Source: Ceratothoa steindachneri
Lineage: Eukaryota; Arthropoda; Malacostraca; Isopoda; Cymothoidae
Assembly: GCA_963969495.1 (NCBI GenBank)
Contig: OZ018330.1
Location: 72,751,954-72,815,953 of the forward strand
Direction: 5' to 3'
DNA length: 64,000 nt
Below the pieces are notes generated by a model, which saw nothing but the letters and a program-made list of their open reading frames with translations, did not search any database and had not been told where the DNA came from. Positions 10,226 through 20,573 of this stretch are shown here, piece after piece. Position 1 is the first letter of the stretch. Each line of letters starts with the position of its first letter. Position numbers and translations under genes: made by a program.

Positions 10226-11856
10226 CACTGAGTAACAAGGAAAAAAGGTACCCTAGTAGACCTTAAGATCCATTCAAAGAGGGTACCTTTAAGTGAACAC
10301 TTGAGCAGGTACAGTCCTCTAAACGATCAGATTGACGCTCTAGAAGAGCACTTACGCCACGATTTAGGTCTCGGCTATTTTTCATGACTTTGTCTAGGCT
10401 CGACTTGGACTGTTCAACAGAGTTAATGTTGACAACCTACACTGGAAGTGCGTTCCAATGGCCGCAAATGCTATATGTGAAAGATTTCCCATACATATCA
10501 CGCTGGTAACGCTTCAGTTCAGGTATGTAGCCGTGATTTCTTGTTCTGCTCTGGCTAAGCTGTAAAATATCCCTGTAGTCTACAATGTCAAAGCCTCGAA
10601 GTATTTTGAACACTTCGATAAGCTGACCACACAGGCTCCGTGTCTCCAACGAGAACAAGTCTAGTAGAGGGAATCAGTTTGGTTGCTCTGGCTTGCACAC
10701 GTTCTAATCTTGCGATATACTTTCGAAGCGAAAAATTCCAAAATTGTACGGCATTTTCCAGGTGCGGTCGGACAAGGGAGTTATACAAAAAAAGTACTAT
10801 CTCCTTGTTTCGATATCCAAACTGTCGCTTTGTATAACTTAGCATCATTTGGGCTTTCTTCTCCGCCTCAATACACTGCTTCGAGAACTTGAGATCACTA
10901 GTTATAGTTACCCCCATGTCCTTCTCAGTGTCGGTGGATTCAATAGCAGTGCCCTTAAGGATATACTGAGATTGGGGGTTTCGGTGGCCGATATGCATCA
11001 GTTTGCATTTGTTCACGTTAAAAGGCATTTGCCACGTGTCCGACCACTCCCCAATCTTCTGAAGACAATCTTGTAGGCGGGCAGTATTTCCTTCCTTTGC
11101 GACGTTCATACCAAGCTTGGTGTCATCGGCAAATTTAGAAATCTTCGCAACCATGTCACCGTCCATATCGTTGATGTAGACGAGGAACAGTAGTGGTCCC
11201 AGGACAGAACCTTGAGGAACACCGCTAGTAATGGTTACCCCCTCAGAAGCCTGTCCATTCAACACCACCCGTTTCCGTCTGCCACTTAGTCAGTTCTCTA
11301 TCCAACTTGATACATTTCAGTCTATGCGCAGCGCACGCACTTTCCGGAGGAGGCAGCGGTGTAGTACGACCGTTGCTTTCGGAACCTGTGCTGGGAACTC
11401 TTCAATCGCAAGTTTGACTCTAAATATGACGTCATTTTGCCTACCATGATGCTTTCCATGAGTTTCATGACGATTGAGGTTAAGCTAATAGGTTTGTAAT
11501 TCGACGGCTGGCTAGGGTCTCCTTTTTTGAAAATAGAAGTCACCTCCGCTTCACGCCAGTCTCTAGCAACGCATCCGGTTCGGATTGACAAGTTGAAGAT
11601 TGTGCTCAGATGTCGTGACACTTCATCACACTCTTCTTACAAAACTTTAAGTAGAAGCCCGTCCGGGCCAGGAGACCTATTCGTCTTTAGATCATTGATT
11701 TGTTTGTCTATTTCTTCTTATGTGAAGTCCATTGCCTCCAGCTTTTTCCACAAGTAAAAATCCGTGCGCTGGGTGATGGGACCACACTCTTCAGTAAACA
11801 CTGAAGAGAAGTAGTCGTTGAGAAGGTTAGCCTTTTTTGCATCTGAGTGCTTTAAT
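10223..11856 (-). mobile_element. CR1-like LINE copy E, 5' truncated
   Basis: RT finger fragment 11322-11621 (VARDWREAEVTSIFKKGDP), palm and thumb 10588-11268, tail 10437-10658. The 5' break at 11856 abuts (GA)n and the 3' end at about 10230 abuts another (GA)n. It shares with copy D the TGA in place of Trp in WIENWLS. Sequence similarity to copies D and F is high by eye. Confidence 0.85.
10588..11268 (-). pseudogene. CR1-like RT palm and thumb (copy E), 226 codons
   Basis: Best-kept RT core of the family here: TSGVPQGSVLGPLLFLVYINDM, SKFADDTKLGMNVAKEGN, MPFNVNKCKLMHIGH, EKDMGVTI, QFGYRNKEIV, LYNSLVRPHLE and LERVQARATKLIPS. Motif C FADD is intact. Motif A is lost to the left of the stop at about 11291 and to a deletion between 11340 and 11375. 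The frame shifts at about 10660, where the tail motif FSLETRSLCGQL continues in 10437-10658. Confidence 0.8.
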
Positions 11857-11889
11857 GAGAGAGAGAGAAAGAAAGAGAGAGAGAAAGAA

Positions 11890-11925
<36 letters not shown>
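11857..11925. repeat. (GA)n tract with GAAA interruptions, between two LINE copies
   Basis: Sits exactly between the truncated 5' end of copy E (ends ...GAGTGCTTTAATGA) and the 3' end of copy F (begins GTATCACGGAGTAACAAGG). Confidence 0.95.
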
Positions 11926-11927
<2 letters not shown>

Positions 11928-11964
11928 CACGGAGTAACAAGGAAAAGAGGTACCCTAGTAGACC

Positions 11965-12336
11965 CTATGATCCATTTAATGAGGGTACCTTTAAGTGAAC
12001 ACTTGAGCAGGCGCAGTCCTCTAAATGGTCAGATTGACGCTCTAGCAGAGCACTTACGCCACGATTTAGGTCTCGGCTATTTTTCACGACTTTGTCTAGG
12101 CTCGACTTGAACTGTTCAACAGAGTTAATGTTGACAACCTTCACTGGAAGTGAGCTCCAATGGCCGCAAATGCTATATGTGAAAGATTTCCCATACATAT
12201 CACGCTGGTAACGCTTCAGTTCAGGTATGTAGCCGTGATTTCTTGTTCTGCTCTGGCTAAGCTGTAAAATATCCCTGTAGTCTACAATGTCAAAGCCTCG
12301 AAGTATTTTGAACACTTCGATAAGCTGATCAAGCAA
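11965..12336 (-). pseudogene. ORF2 C-terminal tail of copy F
   Basis: QLIEVFKILRGFDIVDYRDI, SRTRNHGYIPELKRYQRDM and SFTYSICGHWSSLPVKVV: the full tail including the W-x-x-L-P motif that copy D lacks. It then runs to VNINSVEQFKSSLDKVV. The palm upstream (12340-13200) is shattered by small indels. Confidence 0.75.
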
Positions 12337-13203
12337 TCTCTGGGACTCCAGTCTAATTCCCTCAATCTATCTCCATAACTCTTGTGTCTGATAGAGGGAA
12401 TCAGTTCGGTTTCTCTGGCTTGCACACGTTCTAATCTTGCGATATCCTTTCGAAGCGAAGGACTCTAAAATTGTACGGCATACTCCAGGTGTGGTCGGAC
12501 AAGCGAGTTATACAAACACAGAAATATTTCCTTGTTTTGATATCCAAAACTGCCGCTTTATATAGCCTAACCTCCTTTAGGCCTTTCTCTCCGCATATAT
12601 ACACTGTTTCGAGAACTTGAGAACACTAGTGATAGTTACACTCAAGTCATTGTAAGTGTCAGTGGATTCAAGAGCAGTGCCTTAAAGGTATACTGAGATT
12701 GGATGTTTCAGGGGCCGATAGGCATCACTGCATTTTTTCACGTTAAAAGGCATCCCCAATCATCCGAAGATCATACCAAGCTTGTATCATCGGCAAATTT
12801 AGATATCTTCACAACCATGTCACCGTCAATGTCGTTGACATAGATGATTAACAGTAGTGGTCCCAGGGCAGAACCTTAAGGAACACCGCTAGTAACGGGC
12901 ACCCACTCAGAAGCCTGTCCATTCAACACCAACCGTTTCGTCTGCCACTTAGCCAGTTCTCTATACAACTTGCTATATTTTCGTCTATACCCAGCGCACG
13001 CACTTTCCGGAAGAGGCGGCGGTGTGGTACCTTATCGAAGGTTTTTAGAAAGTCTAAGTAAATAACATTACCACCTTATCCCGGCCGTGCTCACTGAAAA
13101 CGAAGTGGAAGAATTCCACAAGATTCGTTAGACATTACCTTTGACTTCGGAACCAGTGCTGGGAACTTCTCAATCGCAAGTTAGACTCTAAATATGACGT
13201 CAT

Positions 13204-13689
13204 TTAGTCCACCATGATTCTTTCAATGAGTTTACTGACTATTGAAGTTAAGCTAATAGGTCGGTAGTTCGACGCCTGGCTAGGGTCTCCTTTCTTCGAG
13301 ATAGGAGTCACCTCCGCTTCACGCCAGTCTCTAGGAACACATCCGGTCCGGATTGACATGTTGAAGATTGTGCTCAGATTTCGTGACACTTCATCGCGCA
13401 CTTCTTTCAACACTTTAGGTAGAAACCCATCCGGGCCAGGTGACTTATTCGTCTTTAGATCAGTGATCTTTTTTTCTATTTCTCCTTGGGTGAAGTCCAT
13501 TTCCTCCACATTTTCCCCCAAGTAAGAATCCGTGGGCTGGGGGATGGGACCACACTCTTCAGTAAACACTGAAGAGAAGTAGACGTTAAGGAGGTTAACA
13601 TTTTCTGCATCTGAGTGCTTTAATGACCCCTCCTCATTCACTAAAGGGCCAATCGTGCGATGGATTGGTTTACCGCAACGTCTCGCCAC
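13204..13689 (-). pseudogene. RT N-terminal/finger region of copy F
   Basis: NKSPGPDGFLPKVLKEV, REAEVTPISKKGDP and YRPISLTSIVSKLIERIM are the RT finger blocks. Upstream residues NVNLLNVYFSSVFTEECG are the conserved linker also seen in copy E. The frame stops at 13204 before the GFRKxxS block. Confidence 0.75.
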
Positions 13690-13955
13690 TCTGAGCTCCT
13701 CTGCACGCTTTGCCGCCCTTATGCTGGACTTTACCCCCCTAGCTAGCCTACGGTACTCCTCAAAGTCTCCGAACCAAATATTTGACGGCCGCTACACCGT
13801 TCTTTCCTCCCTCACCAGTTAACCAATTTCTTGATAAAACCACTTTGGTTGAACAAAAGAACGACGAAGGCTTTTCAAAGCGATGAATCGTGATTGAAGA
13901 CTCATGAACGTAGTTTTAAATCTATTCCACGAATCTTCAACATCCCCGCACACTT

Positions 13956-14567
13956 CTAGCTCGCATCAGTCAATCCAGCACGAAGACCTACAATGTCTGC
14001 TCTTCTCAAATCAAGTCTCCTCGATTTACTAGTTGCAGACTCTACCTTGGGGACCTTGACTATAAATATAAATAGTTGGTGATCACTGCCACCGAGTTCT
14101 TCCCCTCCAGAGAGATCCTCAACGATGTCATCCTCAGAGGTGAAAACCAAGTCGAGGGTATTATTGCTTCTCGTCGGCCCTCTCACTCATTGAGTCAGGA
14201 ACTCATTGTTAGCGAACTCCAGGGGTAGTGCATTCTCGTCACAGGGTTATCTGGTTTCCCAATCAACTTAAGTATTGAAATCACCCATAGCGATACACAC
14301 ACTGTCTTCGACAAGTTCACCCAGTAGCCGGTACAGATCCCTGTCCTTTTCAACGAGTTGGGCAGGGAGTCTGTAAAGCTGCAGGGACCTGTATCTGGCA
14401 GGATCTATATCTAGGTCAACTCCTAGTAGCTCGTGGTTGGATACAATGTGGCAGTTCGTCGATTTGAGTGTATCCTTGATATACAACATCACACCGTCAC
14501 CCTGTCTGTCTGTCTGTCCTATCTTTTTGAAAGAGTTGGTAACCGGGAATCGTGAATTCACCTTCAA
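13956..14567 (-). pseudogene. APE endonuclease of copy F, two frames
   Basis: Frame 14268-14567 carries GVMLYIKDTLKS and the catalytic block IAMGDFNT. Frame 13956-14186 carries RGPTRSNNTLDLVFTS and GGSDHQLFIF. A frameshift at about 14190-14268 divides them. The N-terminal part (ALPDRPRIEQK-like region on the opposite strand) reaches about 14770. Confidence 0.75.
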
Positions 14568-15134
14568 AATCTTGGCTTGAGGTTTGTACCCACGACTCTG
14601 TTATGGCTACCATTTCAGGTTCTTCTGTCGCTACGAGGCCTCGAAGTTCAAGAAACTTGTTCCTGATCGACCTCGCATTGAACAGAAGAACTTTCAGGGA
14701 GCCCCCGAATGTAGGACTCCATACGCTCTTCCGTTTCCCGGCTTATTTGTTGGAGATGGGTGCCCCCTCGCCAATAAATAAGCTGTAAGGGTCCACAAAA
14801 AAGATCCCTTCCGCCGTACACAAATCTCCCAAGCGTCGATTAAGGGAAACTTTCCTCGAGTGAGCTATCCGGATTTCATCTCTTCTTGGGAGCATCCCAA
14901 CCACAACATATCAGCGGCTTTTTAACCCACAAACGTCCACGGCTCCTATGACCGTGTGTATAATATTCCCTTCACGACCTATCTTACCTCCTTTGATGTA
15001 GAGGTCGTTGCCACTTACCATCAGGTCAACGACTGAGTTCTCAGAAATCTGAGTTTTCTCCCCCTCTACCCTGATTCCGTGGTTTCCCCGTCCCGGCAGG
15101 CAGTTTACCTTCACACTGGTGCAAAGGCGGGCTG

Positions 15135-15602
15135 CTAACAGTGGTTGCAGACTCCGTGCTTGAGACTCGCCAATAAGGTTGACTCTCGCACATTCGGCTG
15201 CAGAGGAAAGAGTTTACCCTTTCGGAACCGACTTGTCCGTTTCCTCTTTAATCTCCATATTTTTCTTCTTTCTTTTTTCTTATCTTTCTTTGGCTTCACT
15301 TCTGTTTCTGCTTTCTCTTCTTCTGCTGCGGGACTGGCTTGTTGAGCCAGTCCCGCAGCAGCTGACTCCAGCTCTGCGACGTTTGAAGGCTGGCGTGGCA
15401 CTGCCGATGCAGTGCTCGCTTCTTGGGCGAGGGTCTCGTCGGCGGATCCACCCAAGTCGGTGGGAGATGCATCATGGACCGACTGGACCTCTAGTCTTGT
15501 GGACAACTCAACGATCCTGTCCTCGAGACGCCAAAGCTAACGCGCGTGTTCAGAATCTAGGTTCTGCAGCTTCCTCTCCAGTTCTTTAGATTTTTGCTCA
15601 GA

Positions 15603-15687
<85 letters not shown>

Positions 15688-15850
15688 TGCTTGAACTCTA
15701 GCATTTCTCTTTTAAGGGCACAATCAGTGCAGATACTTGCCGGTTGGCATTTGGAGTAACATCCCTCCGGTAGGTCCACGCATCACTTGTCCTTTTTGCA
15801 CACTGAACATATGTATTTAAGAGCAGCCGGTCCTTTCTTTCCAGTCATGC
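15135..15850 (-). pseudogene. ORF1 N-terminal region of copy F with internal (TA)n expansion
   Basis: From ATG at about 15849: MTGKKGPAALKYICSVCKKD, a stop, then [18 protein letters not shown] and [10 protein letters not shown], a Cys-rich PHD-like finger. The frame then runs through a (TA)n tract as Tyr-Ile repeats, re-enters [22 protein letters not shown] (coiled coil), meets a single TAG, and goes on in the same frame with RLEDRIVELSTRLEVQS and a Lys-rich segment (KPKKDKKKERRKIWRLKRK). So three pieces are in one frame despite the expansion. Confidence 0.65.
15605..15685. repeat. (TA)n microsatellite inside a LINE ORF1
   Basis: About 40 TA units between codons for FKHL and SSEQKS of the ORF1 coiled-coil region of copy F. 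Confidence 0.95.
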
Positions 15851-15870
15851 CGAACACTTTATATCTCTGA

Positions 15871-16380
15871 ATACTTTGTGACCACTCAATATAAAACAAG
15901 GGGGGTTGGTGACTTCGCCCTGCGTGAGTTGCTCCTGCCTATCCATCGGAGACGTTTCAAATCTTTCAGAAGGCACGGTTCTTTTACTGCTGTTCGTCCA
16001 ACCGAGTCGTTCAAGCCCGGCGTGCCATGGCTCCCAACCAGGTTAACAGTGAAACATGCCCCGTACTAAACTTCTACTAGTTCCCTTCAGGGCGGCCAGG
16101 ATCTCGGCGTAGCGTTTAATGGATATCTTGCCACACCAAGGGACTCGACCCAAGGTTTTGTGTTGGCCTGGCAACCAAGCTTGAAACAAGTCCCGTCACC
16201 TCGGACAGTTGCTACCAGAGGCACCCCTCAAGGGTCAGTGAGAATGGTTCAGTCATTACACGCCAGGGAAGGCGTAAACGGGAAACTTATCCCCATCCCA
16301 TTCATCACGCCCTAGCGCCTAGGACCCCTCTAGTCCTAGTCTCTCGCAACCAGTGAGCGCCGATTGGCGTTATTTTTAGA
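15871..16380. other. Probable 5' UTR or flank of CR1-like copy F
   Basis: GC-richer than its surroundings and without a convincing frame. Placed with copy F because it continues upstream of its ORF1 without a break. The limit near 16370 is a guess from the change in composition. Confidence 0.35.
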
Positions 16381-16429
16381 GCCTCCAAAGACTCTCTTCT
16401 GACGCATGAGGTAGCTGTAAGGTCCTTAA

Positions 16430-16431
<2 letters not shown>

Positions 16432-16513
<82 letters not shown>
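16432..16513. repeat. (TA)n microsatellite, left border of inverted repeat
   Basis: About 40 units; the inverted repeat arm starts 30 bases to its right. Confidence 0.95.
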
Positions 16514-16516
<3 letters not shown>

Positions 16517-16544
16517 CATATATGGAAAAATATCCAAGACATAA

Positions 16545-16995
16545 ATTGGTGTGGTTAAGATAATGGCATAATTAGAAAACTGCTCTGCTTCAGGTCCAGC
16601 AGGTAATCCTATCTTCATTGAACTGGAAGACAATACTTAGGGGTGGCCCATCCATCAGCCCCAAAGAGCTGATTTCAAAGACACGCCTTTATGTCGTCTC
16701 GCTTAATATATTAACAGCTCTGCCTTAGCCAAACGCTCGAAAGAGTTGGTAACCGGAAATCGTGAATTCACCTTCAAAATCTCGGTGGAGTCTTGGATAT
16801 TTTTCCATCTTTCGAGCGTTTTGGCTCAGTCAACGCTGTTAATATATTAATAATAACAGTTTTCTGTGACGGTAAACGAGAGGACATAAAGGCGTGTCTT
16901 TGAAATCAGTGTTGTCTTCCAGTTCAAGGAGGATAGGATCACCTGCTGGACCTGAAGCAGAGCAGTTCTCTAATTATGTCATTATCTTAACCGCA

Positions 16996-17000
<5 letters not shown>
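16545..17000. repeat. Imperfect inverted repeat, about 195-bp arms, 65-bp spacer
   Basis: Left arm 16545-16743 (ATTGGTGTGG...GCTCGAAAG) is the reverse complement of right arm 16809-17000 (CTTTCGAGCG...CGCACCAAT) with scattered mismatches and small indels. Shared blocks include GACACGCCTTTATG, CTGCTCTGCTTCAGGTCCAG and TTAATATATTAA. Both outer ends run into (TA)n. The spacer holds a fragment copied from a CR1-like endonuclease: AGAGTTGGTAACCGG...ATCGTGAATTCACC at 16742-16785 matches 14530-14573. It is a possible fold-back element, or two opposed copies of one AT-microsatellite-associated repeat. Confidence 0.75.

Positions 17001-17077
<77 letters not shown>
17001..17077. repeat. (TA)n microsatellite, right border of inverted repeat
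   Basis: About 38 units directly after the right arm. Confidence 0.95.
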
Positions 17078-17078
<1 letters not shown>

Positions 17079-17277
17079 CATGCAAAGGACTCCACTTCCC
17101 TGCGCATTCTCGAATCATTATTTATAAAACAACTAAATCCCAGTTTAAATTCTGATTCAACTGCTTTTTCCCTTCTCATTTCATAAACCACTCAAAATAT
17201 TTTCACAACCTACCAATCTCTAATCGGTTCCCTCTATAATCCTTCCTCAGTCTCTCCGCTTTTGCCGTCCACTAAAG

Positions 17278-17580
17278 GTGACTAATATTTTTGTGTACCA
17301 ATTAATTGCCCCAATTAGTATATTTTTATATTTATCCATATTTATAGCATCTACATTTAGTGTCAAGTTTTCAAATGATTTTTTCACATTTTCAATTTAT
17401 TAAATAATTTATTACTATTGCTGCTTCATTAAGTGACTAATATCTGTGTCAACCAATAATTGCATCAACTAGTGTTATATTTATGCATATTTAAAGTAAC
17501 CATAATTTATCCATATCTAAATTTCAATAGTTTTCAAACGATTTGCCATAATTTCAATTAACTAAATAATTTATTTTTAA
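17278..17580. repeat. Two diverged tandem copies, period about 158 bp
   Basis: GTGACTAATAT...CCAATTA..TTGC and later TTTCAA..GATTT...TTCAATT..TAAATAATTTATT recur in the same order at 17278 and 17435, with many substitutions and indels. Confidence 0.6.
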
Positions 17581-17639
17581 TCCTTATGTGCATTATAATT
17601 TTTGTAATTTTAAACGTGTTCTAAATCTCTTTTATAGAC

Positions 17640-17666
17640 CAGAAGATGGGTAAGATACTCGAAACG
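17640..17666 (+). ncRNA. Hammerhead-like motif (degenerate), Penelope-type terminus
   Basis: CAGAAGAT-GGGTA-AGA-TACTC-GAAACG. The hammerhead core is CUGANGA, stem II, GAAA; here U4 is A, so it is probably inactive. Stem GGGTA/TACTC pairs with one G-T wobble. Downstream sequence reaches a (TA)n tract within 90 bases, as at the other Penelope-like ends in this window. Confidence 0.45.
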
Positions 17667-17750
17667 TTGTACTTAATTAAATGAGAAATTTTACATGTCT
17701 CATTTTGGGATTTATCCTCAACCTGAAAATAAGCCTTCTTAGAAGCAAAC

Positions 17751-17754
<4 letters not shown>

Positions 17755-17848
<94 letters not shown>

Positions 17849-17851
17849 CGT

Positions 17852-17939
<88 letters not shown>

Positions 17940-17962
17940 TGTGTGTGTGTGTGTGTGTGTGT
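17755..17962. repeat. Compound microsatellite (TA)n - (GA)n - (GT)n
   Basis: (TA)n to about 17845, a 12-base bridge, (GA)n 17858-17936, then (GT)n 17939-17962. Confidence 0.97.
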
Positions 17963-18097
17963 CGGGTAGGAGGGAAAGAACCCGCGATGGGCTTCTTTTG
18001 AGCTTCTTTCTTTCAGCGTATTTTTTTTTTTAAATTGAGGTATTTTTAACAAAGATCCTACAAAATTAGAGTGCGGACATAAACCCAAAATTGATCA

Positions 18098-18353
18098 TAT
18101 ATATATATGCAAATTTTATTGAAGACCATGGTGTATTTCGCCTTAGTTAATTTCCTTTGGCAACCTTCTATTCTTCTGTCTTTTTTATTCCATCTTGTAA
18201 ATGGTAGATCACTTGTCCTGTATTCATCTCTCTTTTAAATGAATGGGTTTGGTAAAAACCAAACTAATTGCTGAGCTTTCGATCTTATTCGATCATCTTT
18301 GGCGTGTCTTGATATATTATTTCCTCCTTTACAAATGAAATGTGGAGTCAAAA
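18098..18353 (-). mobile_element. Terminal repeat region of Penelope-like element, left piece
   Basis: Begins at a short (TA)n with GCAAATTTTATTGAAGACCA. The same junction and the next 240 bases recur at 42260-42460. It contains the degenerate hammerhead at 18275-18300. Ends at about 18353 (CAAAATCG); in the 42-kb copy that position is followed directly by the ORF tail, whereas here a LINE fragment intervenes and the Penelope sequence resumes at 19918. Confidence 0.65.
18275..18302 (-). ncRNA. Hammerhead-like motif (degenerate)
   Basis: Minus strand AAAGATGATCGAATAAGATCGAAAGC: stem GATC/GATC followed by GAAA. The CUGA part is altered to CAAA, so cleavage is unlikely. A TTTGGT/ACCAAA hairpin lies 20 bases downstream. 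Confidence 0.45.
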
Positions 18354-19917
18354 TCGATCTGAATGGAAGAAAACCGATCGATCGATGTATATAGAAAGAA
18401 CATAGAGGGATCATTGTATAACACAGGCGACCAGGTAGTCGTAGAGGAAAAGTGTACGGAAATAACTTGAAAGGGGATAAGAAGAGTTGATACGTCGGTG
18501 GCTAGACACCGATACGGGTGTGGTTGGGTCTCCAGGTGTTCATGACTGGACGACGGTTGAAGGATGGTAAGGAAGGAAAGCATGTCTCCTTAATCGGAAA
18601 CGCGTTATTCATGATGCTTTTAACTTATGCGAAGAACGGTATGGGTTGAGGGTGGTCATGGGCTGTGGGGTATCGCAGTACCATCGCAACATACAGTCTT
18701 GCTTGTAGTGGGGTGTGAGCGTATGTGTTAAGGGGTGCTAATTTGTTGTTGCCGTGTAGTGTGGACATTCTCACGTACATGGGAGAGCATCAAGCGCGCT
18801 TCAGAGCAGAGTTCTGAATGCGCTGAGCCTTCTTCTGTCACGTGACACTCGCAGCTACGAGTGACAGTAGGGCGTACGTGAGAAGAGGTCGTACGAGTGT
18901 TTTATATAGTTTCTTGCCCGCAGGATAGAACCTGCGCAATATTTTGTTTGTGCATGCGGCTCTTGCTTGTATTATGTGCTGGTGTATATTGAACCTAAGG
19001 GACTTGTCCAAAGTTACCCCAAGGATTTTTGCTTGCTGTGTGTAGTCGAGTCTTGTTGGTTTAGGTGATTCCTGTCTGGGATGTGCGAAAAAATTTGTAG
19101 GTTATGCATGTAGTGATCTCTTGCGCCGAAGAGTGTGATCTGTGTCTTTTGAGGATTCGTGGCAATCAGCCATTTATTCTCGGAGGGGCTGGGTGCGCGT
19201 TTTGGTGTTGTTTAAATGTAGTCTTTTGTTTCCTCGACGGTGGTGGGAGTGGTCAGTATAGATGTGTTGTCGAGCAGCTCCATTCGTATCAGGGGGGCGG
19301 GCCTTAGCTCGTAAGCATGGGCCCGCCACCACTCCTGGACTTTATGAAAGTGCTCTTGCGCGTGTGGTTTGGCTGGGTTGTGTGTGTACTGTGTCCCAGT
19401 AGGACCTAAATGCATCGAGGATGACGTTGATGTCTGTGACTGTTTGGTTATTTACTTAGAGGGTATGGGTTTGGGTGGATCGGTGCCTAGCATCCTTTTT
19501 ACGCGCCACCAGAAGTAGTTGGGGTCAGTGCAACGAGTGTCATCCGCGATGCGGACGACCTCTCGCCACCGTCGGCTACAATCTAGTTGCACGTACTGTA
19601 GGATGCGGGCACGTAGGTAAGTGATGTTGTGTTGTCGTGTGCTTCTGGTGTAGTGATTGTTGTACTGTGTGAGGAGTCTCTGAGTGTGTATAGAATATGT
19701 GAAGTGTTTTATACATGTGTAGGTTTTGTGTGGATCTAGATTTGTGTGTTCCAAGGCGAGGTTTTGTTATGTGCTTTCTGTTATGTGTCTCTTGAATTCT
19801 TCCCAGTTCGTGTTTTTGAAGCCTAAGAGATATGGTATGTGTATGGGTATAGGATATGTGGATATGATTAGGCATATCGGTATGTGGTCAGAGAGCACGT
19901 GAGGACCCGGTGAAAGA
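18354..19917 (-). mobile_element. Jockey-like LINE fragment inserted in Penelope-like element
   Basis: Minus strand from 19917: LSDHIPI (endonuclease end), the linker frame 19452-19754 with NYFWWRVKRMLGTDPP, then after a deletion the RT thumb AKILGVTLDKSLRFN, QARAACTNKILRRFYPAG, YKTLVRPLLTYALL at about 19060-18820, and GNNKLAPLNTYAHT. The RT palm is missing between about 19450 and 19100. All frames are broken. Confidence 0.65.
19452..19754 (-). pseudogene. LINE linker between endonuclease and RT
   Basis: LRARILQYVQLDCSRRWREV and CTDPNYFWWRVKRMLGTDPPKP: the WRxVRRLLG-type segment before RT in Jockey-group LINEs. Short frame; no catalytic residues here. Confidence 0.6.
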
Positions 19918-19996
19918 AAACGGGTTTTAAGGGATATTTATTCCACCTGGTTGATCGTAACTTTAGAGGAAACGAGCCAATCAGGTGAGTGGAATT

Positions 19997-20260
19997 TTAA
20001 AACAAATTTAATGATTGATTCCAGCTTAACGCTTGGCTATTGATGTCCGGCTTTTCTTCGTTTATTAAAATGGCTTCTAAGATGTTCAACGTAGCATTAT
20101 TTCTCTCTTTTCTTTTAATTACTGTGTTGTCAACTAGAATATCTCTCGTTAGGTTGATGTTATGCGCGCTTTCCATATGATTTTTATGACCTCCGCTTTG
20201 CAGATGCATAGTTAAACGTTTCGAAAAAGTGGTAGTTGTCATGCCAATATATATTTGGAG
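19997..20260 (-). pseudogene. GIY-YIG endonuclease domain of Penelope-like element
   Basis: PNIYIGMTTTTFSKRLTMHL (Y-I-G then the conserved Arg and His), KNHMESAHNINL, RKERNNATLNILEAILI and NSQALSWNQSLNLF to the stop at 19997. The last block is repeated as EAILINEDKPAINSQ and TSWNRTLKLF at 42540-42620. This domain nicks the target for Penelope-like elements. The frame start is cut off by stops just upstream of PNIYIG. Confidence 0.75.
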
Positions 20261-20573
20261 TTATTATAAAGCTTGTAGTATTTATTGGGGCAGATGAACT
20301 GGTAAACTATATTGGTTGGCTTGAGATTCGAGTTTTGGCAGCCGTTGTTTTTCATAAGGAGATTGTTGGCTTTTGTTGTTTAATAGTAAATAATAAGTTA
20401 AATTTTTTCCATTTGATTCTTAACCTTGATGTTACGGTTAATAATCTCATTTATGCTTTTTTCATCTATTTTATATTTTATAGGCCGTGGACATCTGATT
20501 TTGTAGTACAGTTTGATGTTGTTTACTGCGCCCTGGTTACTTTTCGTTGAGTCCGTATCTTTGAAGCGATTAT

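Larger units (their letters stand above)
11926..15870 (-). mobile_element. CR1-like LINE copy F, near full length
   Basis: Minus-strand order: ORF1 finger and coiled coil (15850-15537), ORF1 middle (15506-15135), esterase-like remains (15114-14911), endonuclease (14770-13956), RT fingers (13689-13204), degraded palm (13200-12340), tail (12336-11965). About 3.9 kb. It interrupts nothing recognisable; the 5' UTR may extend to about 16370. It is the only copy here of this GC-richer subfamily with ORF1. Confidence 0.8.

Noticed and set aside
9954..10238. Ser-Leu repeat ORFs through GA tracts
   Set aside because: Microsatellite translation, no start context or homology.
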